Origin: Oscillospiraceae bacterium
Lineage (GTDB): Bacteria; Bacillota; Clostridia; Oscillospirales; Oscillospiraceae
Length of the DNA: 7,383 bases
NCBI GenBank assembly: GCA_016295225.1
Contig: JAEDLP010000087.1
Span: 1-7,383, forward strand
Direction: 5' to 3'
The translations under genes and the position numbers were made by a program. Every line of letters starts with the position of its first letter. The first letter of the stretch is position 1. Below the pieces are notes generated by a model that saw only the letters and a list, made by a program, of their open reading frames with translations, was not told where the DNA came from and searched no databases. This document shows, one piece after another, positions 6,344 through 7,383 of the stretch.

Positions 6344-7383
6344 TTACCTGCCCACTTTTTCCATCTCAAAAACCACCTTGCCGTACTCCGTGTCAAAATC
6401 CAGATCGGACTGGCAGGTGAGGTGCACGCCAAAGAGGGTTCGGTCAAAGTTCGGCAGGATCTGTCCGTTCATTTCCTCCAACAGTTGGTTCACCTGATTA
6501 TTGAAAAATCCCCTCTCATAGTCCTCCTGGGCGCAGACGAAGGCCAGGATGGCCAGGGTGATTTGGTCGTGGTAGCTCATAATCATCACATCCCCCCAAT
6601 CTCCTTCCAGGGTGTAGGAAAGACCGGTCATCACGCCGTTCTCTTCCCGGAAGGAAAAGGGCGGAGGGGGGCCGTCCACCAGCACGATCACAGATTCCTC
6701 GTGGGGCCGTTCTACCCAGGCGCCGTCGGCACTCAGGGTGTAGAGGGCGTCAAGATTATGGTAGGCAGCCAGTTCGTTGTAATTCTCGCAAAACCCAGCT
6801 ACCGTGATGTCGCCCCTGTTGTGGGGCGGCTCCGCTGCCAGTTCCGCCCCCACCAGAGTGAATACCAGAATCCCGCTGACGGCCACCCACACCAGGGTGC
6901 GCCAGACCTTTTTGTCCTTCAGGACCAGGAGGGAGTCCTCCTCCCAAGCCAGCTCCTTGCCTTCCGTGCAGGCGGCATAGCTCTTGTAGTTCCGTACCCA
7001 TGTGTAGAAGGGGATGCCGAGCCCCATGCCCTTGATGAGGACCAGGCCGGTGCGCTGGTAGGCCTCGTGATAGGTCAGCCGCCCGCCGTCAGGGTTTGTT
7101 ACCGACAGGCCCCAGATAGCTTTGCCCGGTGTGGTACCGAAACGGGACAGGAAGACCGGCTCCAGCAGGAACATGGCCACCATGCAGACCACCAGATCCA
7201 GGAGGTTTCTTCCAAGACCCTGATTTTGGCTGCTGCCGCCAAAGGCCAGCAGGATCAGGGCCCAGACCGAGGAGTAGAGAGACAGGTCCAGACTGCGGGC
7301 AAAATACCGCCGCCAGGGGGCCCGGACCCTGGGGATGTGGTCGGCGGCCAGTTCCGCCGGGGGACCTTGGGCGGCTCGCTCCA
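6344..7383 (-). CDS. RDD-family membrane protein with long C-terminal tail (5' end outside window)
   Basis: The frame is open from the right edge to TAA at 6344-6346, showing 345 residues; the true start is beyond the window. An internal GTG at 7192 is not a credible start because conserved RDD sequence lies upstream of it. The visible part begins with a hydrophilic stretch, then PWRRYFARSLD (22-32), the Arg/Asp signature of the first RDD helix. A second helix follows at about 60-80, then the loop motif GTTPGKAIWGLSV and DGG, also typical of RDD. After a weaker hydrophobic stretch (GLVLIKGMGLGIPF) and a basic segment (LKDKKVWR) comes a strong helix (LVWVAVSGILVFTLVGAEL), then a tail of about 170 residues matching no domain I recognise. 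The lysines before that helix favour an extracellular tail, but topology is uncertain. RDD proteins have no single agreed function; some are proposed ion transporters. It converges on the lipoprotein operon. Confidence 0.8.
   Translation of the reverse strand, partial: ERAAQGPPAELAADHIPRVRAPWRRYFARSLDLSLYSSVWALILLAFGGSSQNQGLGRNLLDLVVCMVAMFLLEPVFLSRFGTTPGKAIWGLSVTNPDGGRLTYHEAYQRTGLVLIKGMGLGIPFYTWVRNYKSYAACTEGKELAWEEDSLLVLKDKKVWRTLVWVAVSGILVFTLVGAELAAEPPHNRGDITVAGFCENYNELAAYHNLDALYTLSADGAWVERPHEESVIVLVDGPPPPFSFREENGVMTGLSYTLEGDWGDVMIMSYHDQITLAILAFVCAQEDYERGFFNNQVNQLLEEMNGQILPNFDRTLFGVHLTCQSDLDFDTEYGKVVFEMEKVGR

Overview
The window looks like chromosomal DNA from a GC-rich member of the Clostridia, something like the Flavonifractor/Oscillospiraceae group. 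This placement is inferred from high-GC coding sequence, AAGGAGG-type ribosome binding sites, an AT-rich promoter region with Gram-positive-style TTGAAA-17-TATAAT spacing, a transketolase split into two genes, and a lipobox protein. It has not been confirmed by any search. Coding density is high, and I see no mobile element, CRISPR array, tRNA, rRNA or phage gene.

Layout from left to right: (1) the C-terminal half of a PutP-type sodium/proline symporter on the plus strand, cut by the left edge. (2) A short convergent gap holding a hairpin flanked by A and T runs, able to end transcription from both sides. (3) A large CPA2 (Kef/NapA-like) cation:proton antiporter on the minus strand, with an extra membrane block and two C-terminal TrkA-C-like domains. 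(4) A 196-base divergent intergenic region with one recognisable promoter on each strand. (5) A plus-strand three-gene operon: transketolase N-terminal subunit, transketolase C-terminal subunit, and a secreted transglutaminase-like lipoprotein whose ATG overlaps the preceding stop. (6) A second A/T-flanked hairpin. (7) A minus-strand RDD-family membrane protein with a long C-terminal tail, cut by the right edge.

The two transketolase genes together encode one thiamine-diphosphate enzyme: the first carries the cofactor diphosphate-binding domain, the second the pyrimidine-binding and C-terminal domains. The flanking putP and antiporter genes concern ion-coupled transport at the membrane, but they have separate transcription units and nothing ties them functionally to the transketolase. 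The most unusual features are the tight coupling of a cell-surface transglutaminase-like lipoprotein to a cytosolic sugar enzyme, and the antiporter's TrkA-C domains without a visible nucleotide-binding TrkA-N domain. I do not see convincing evidence of a wholly new system here.
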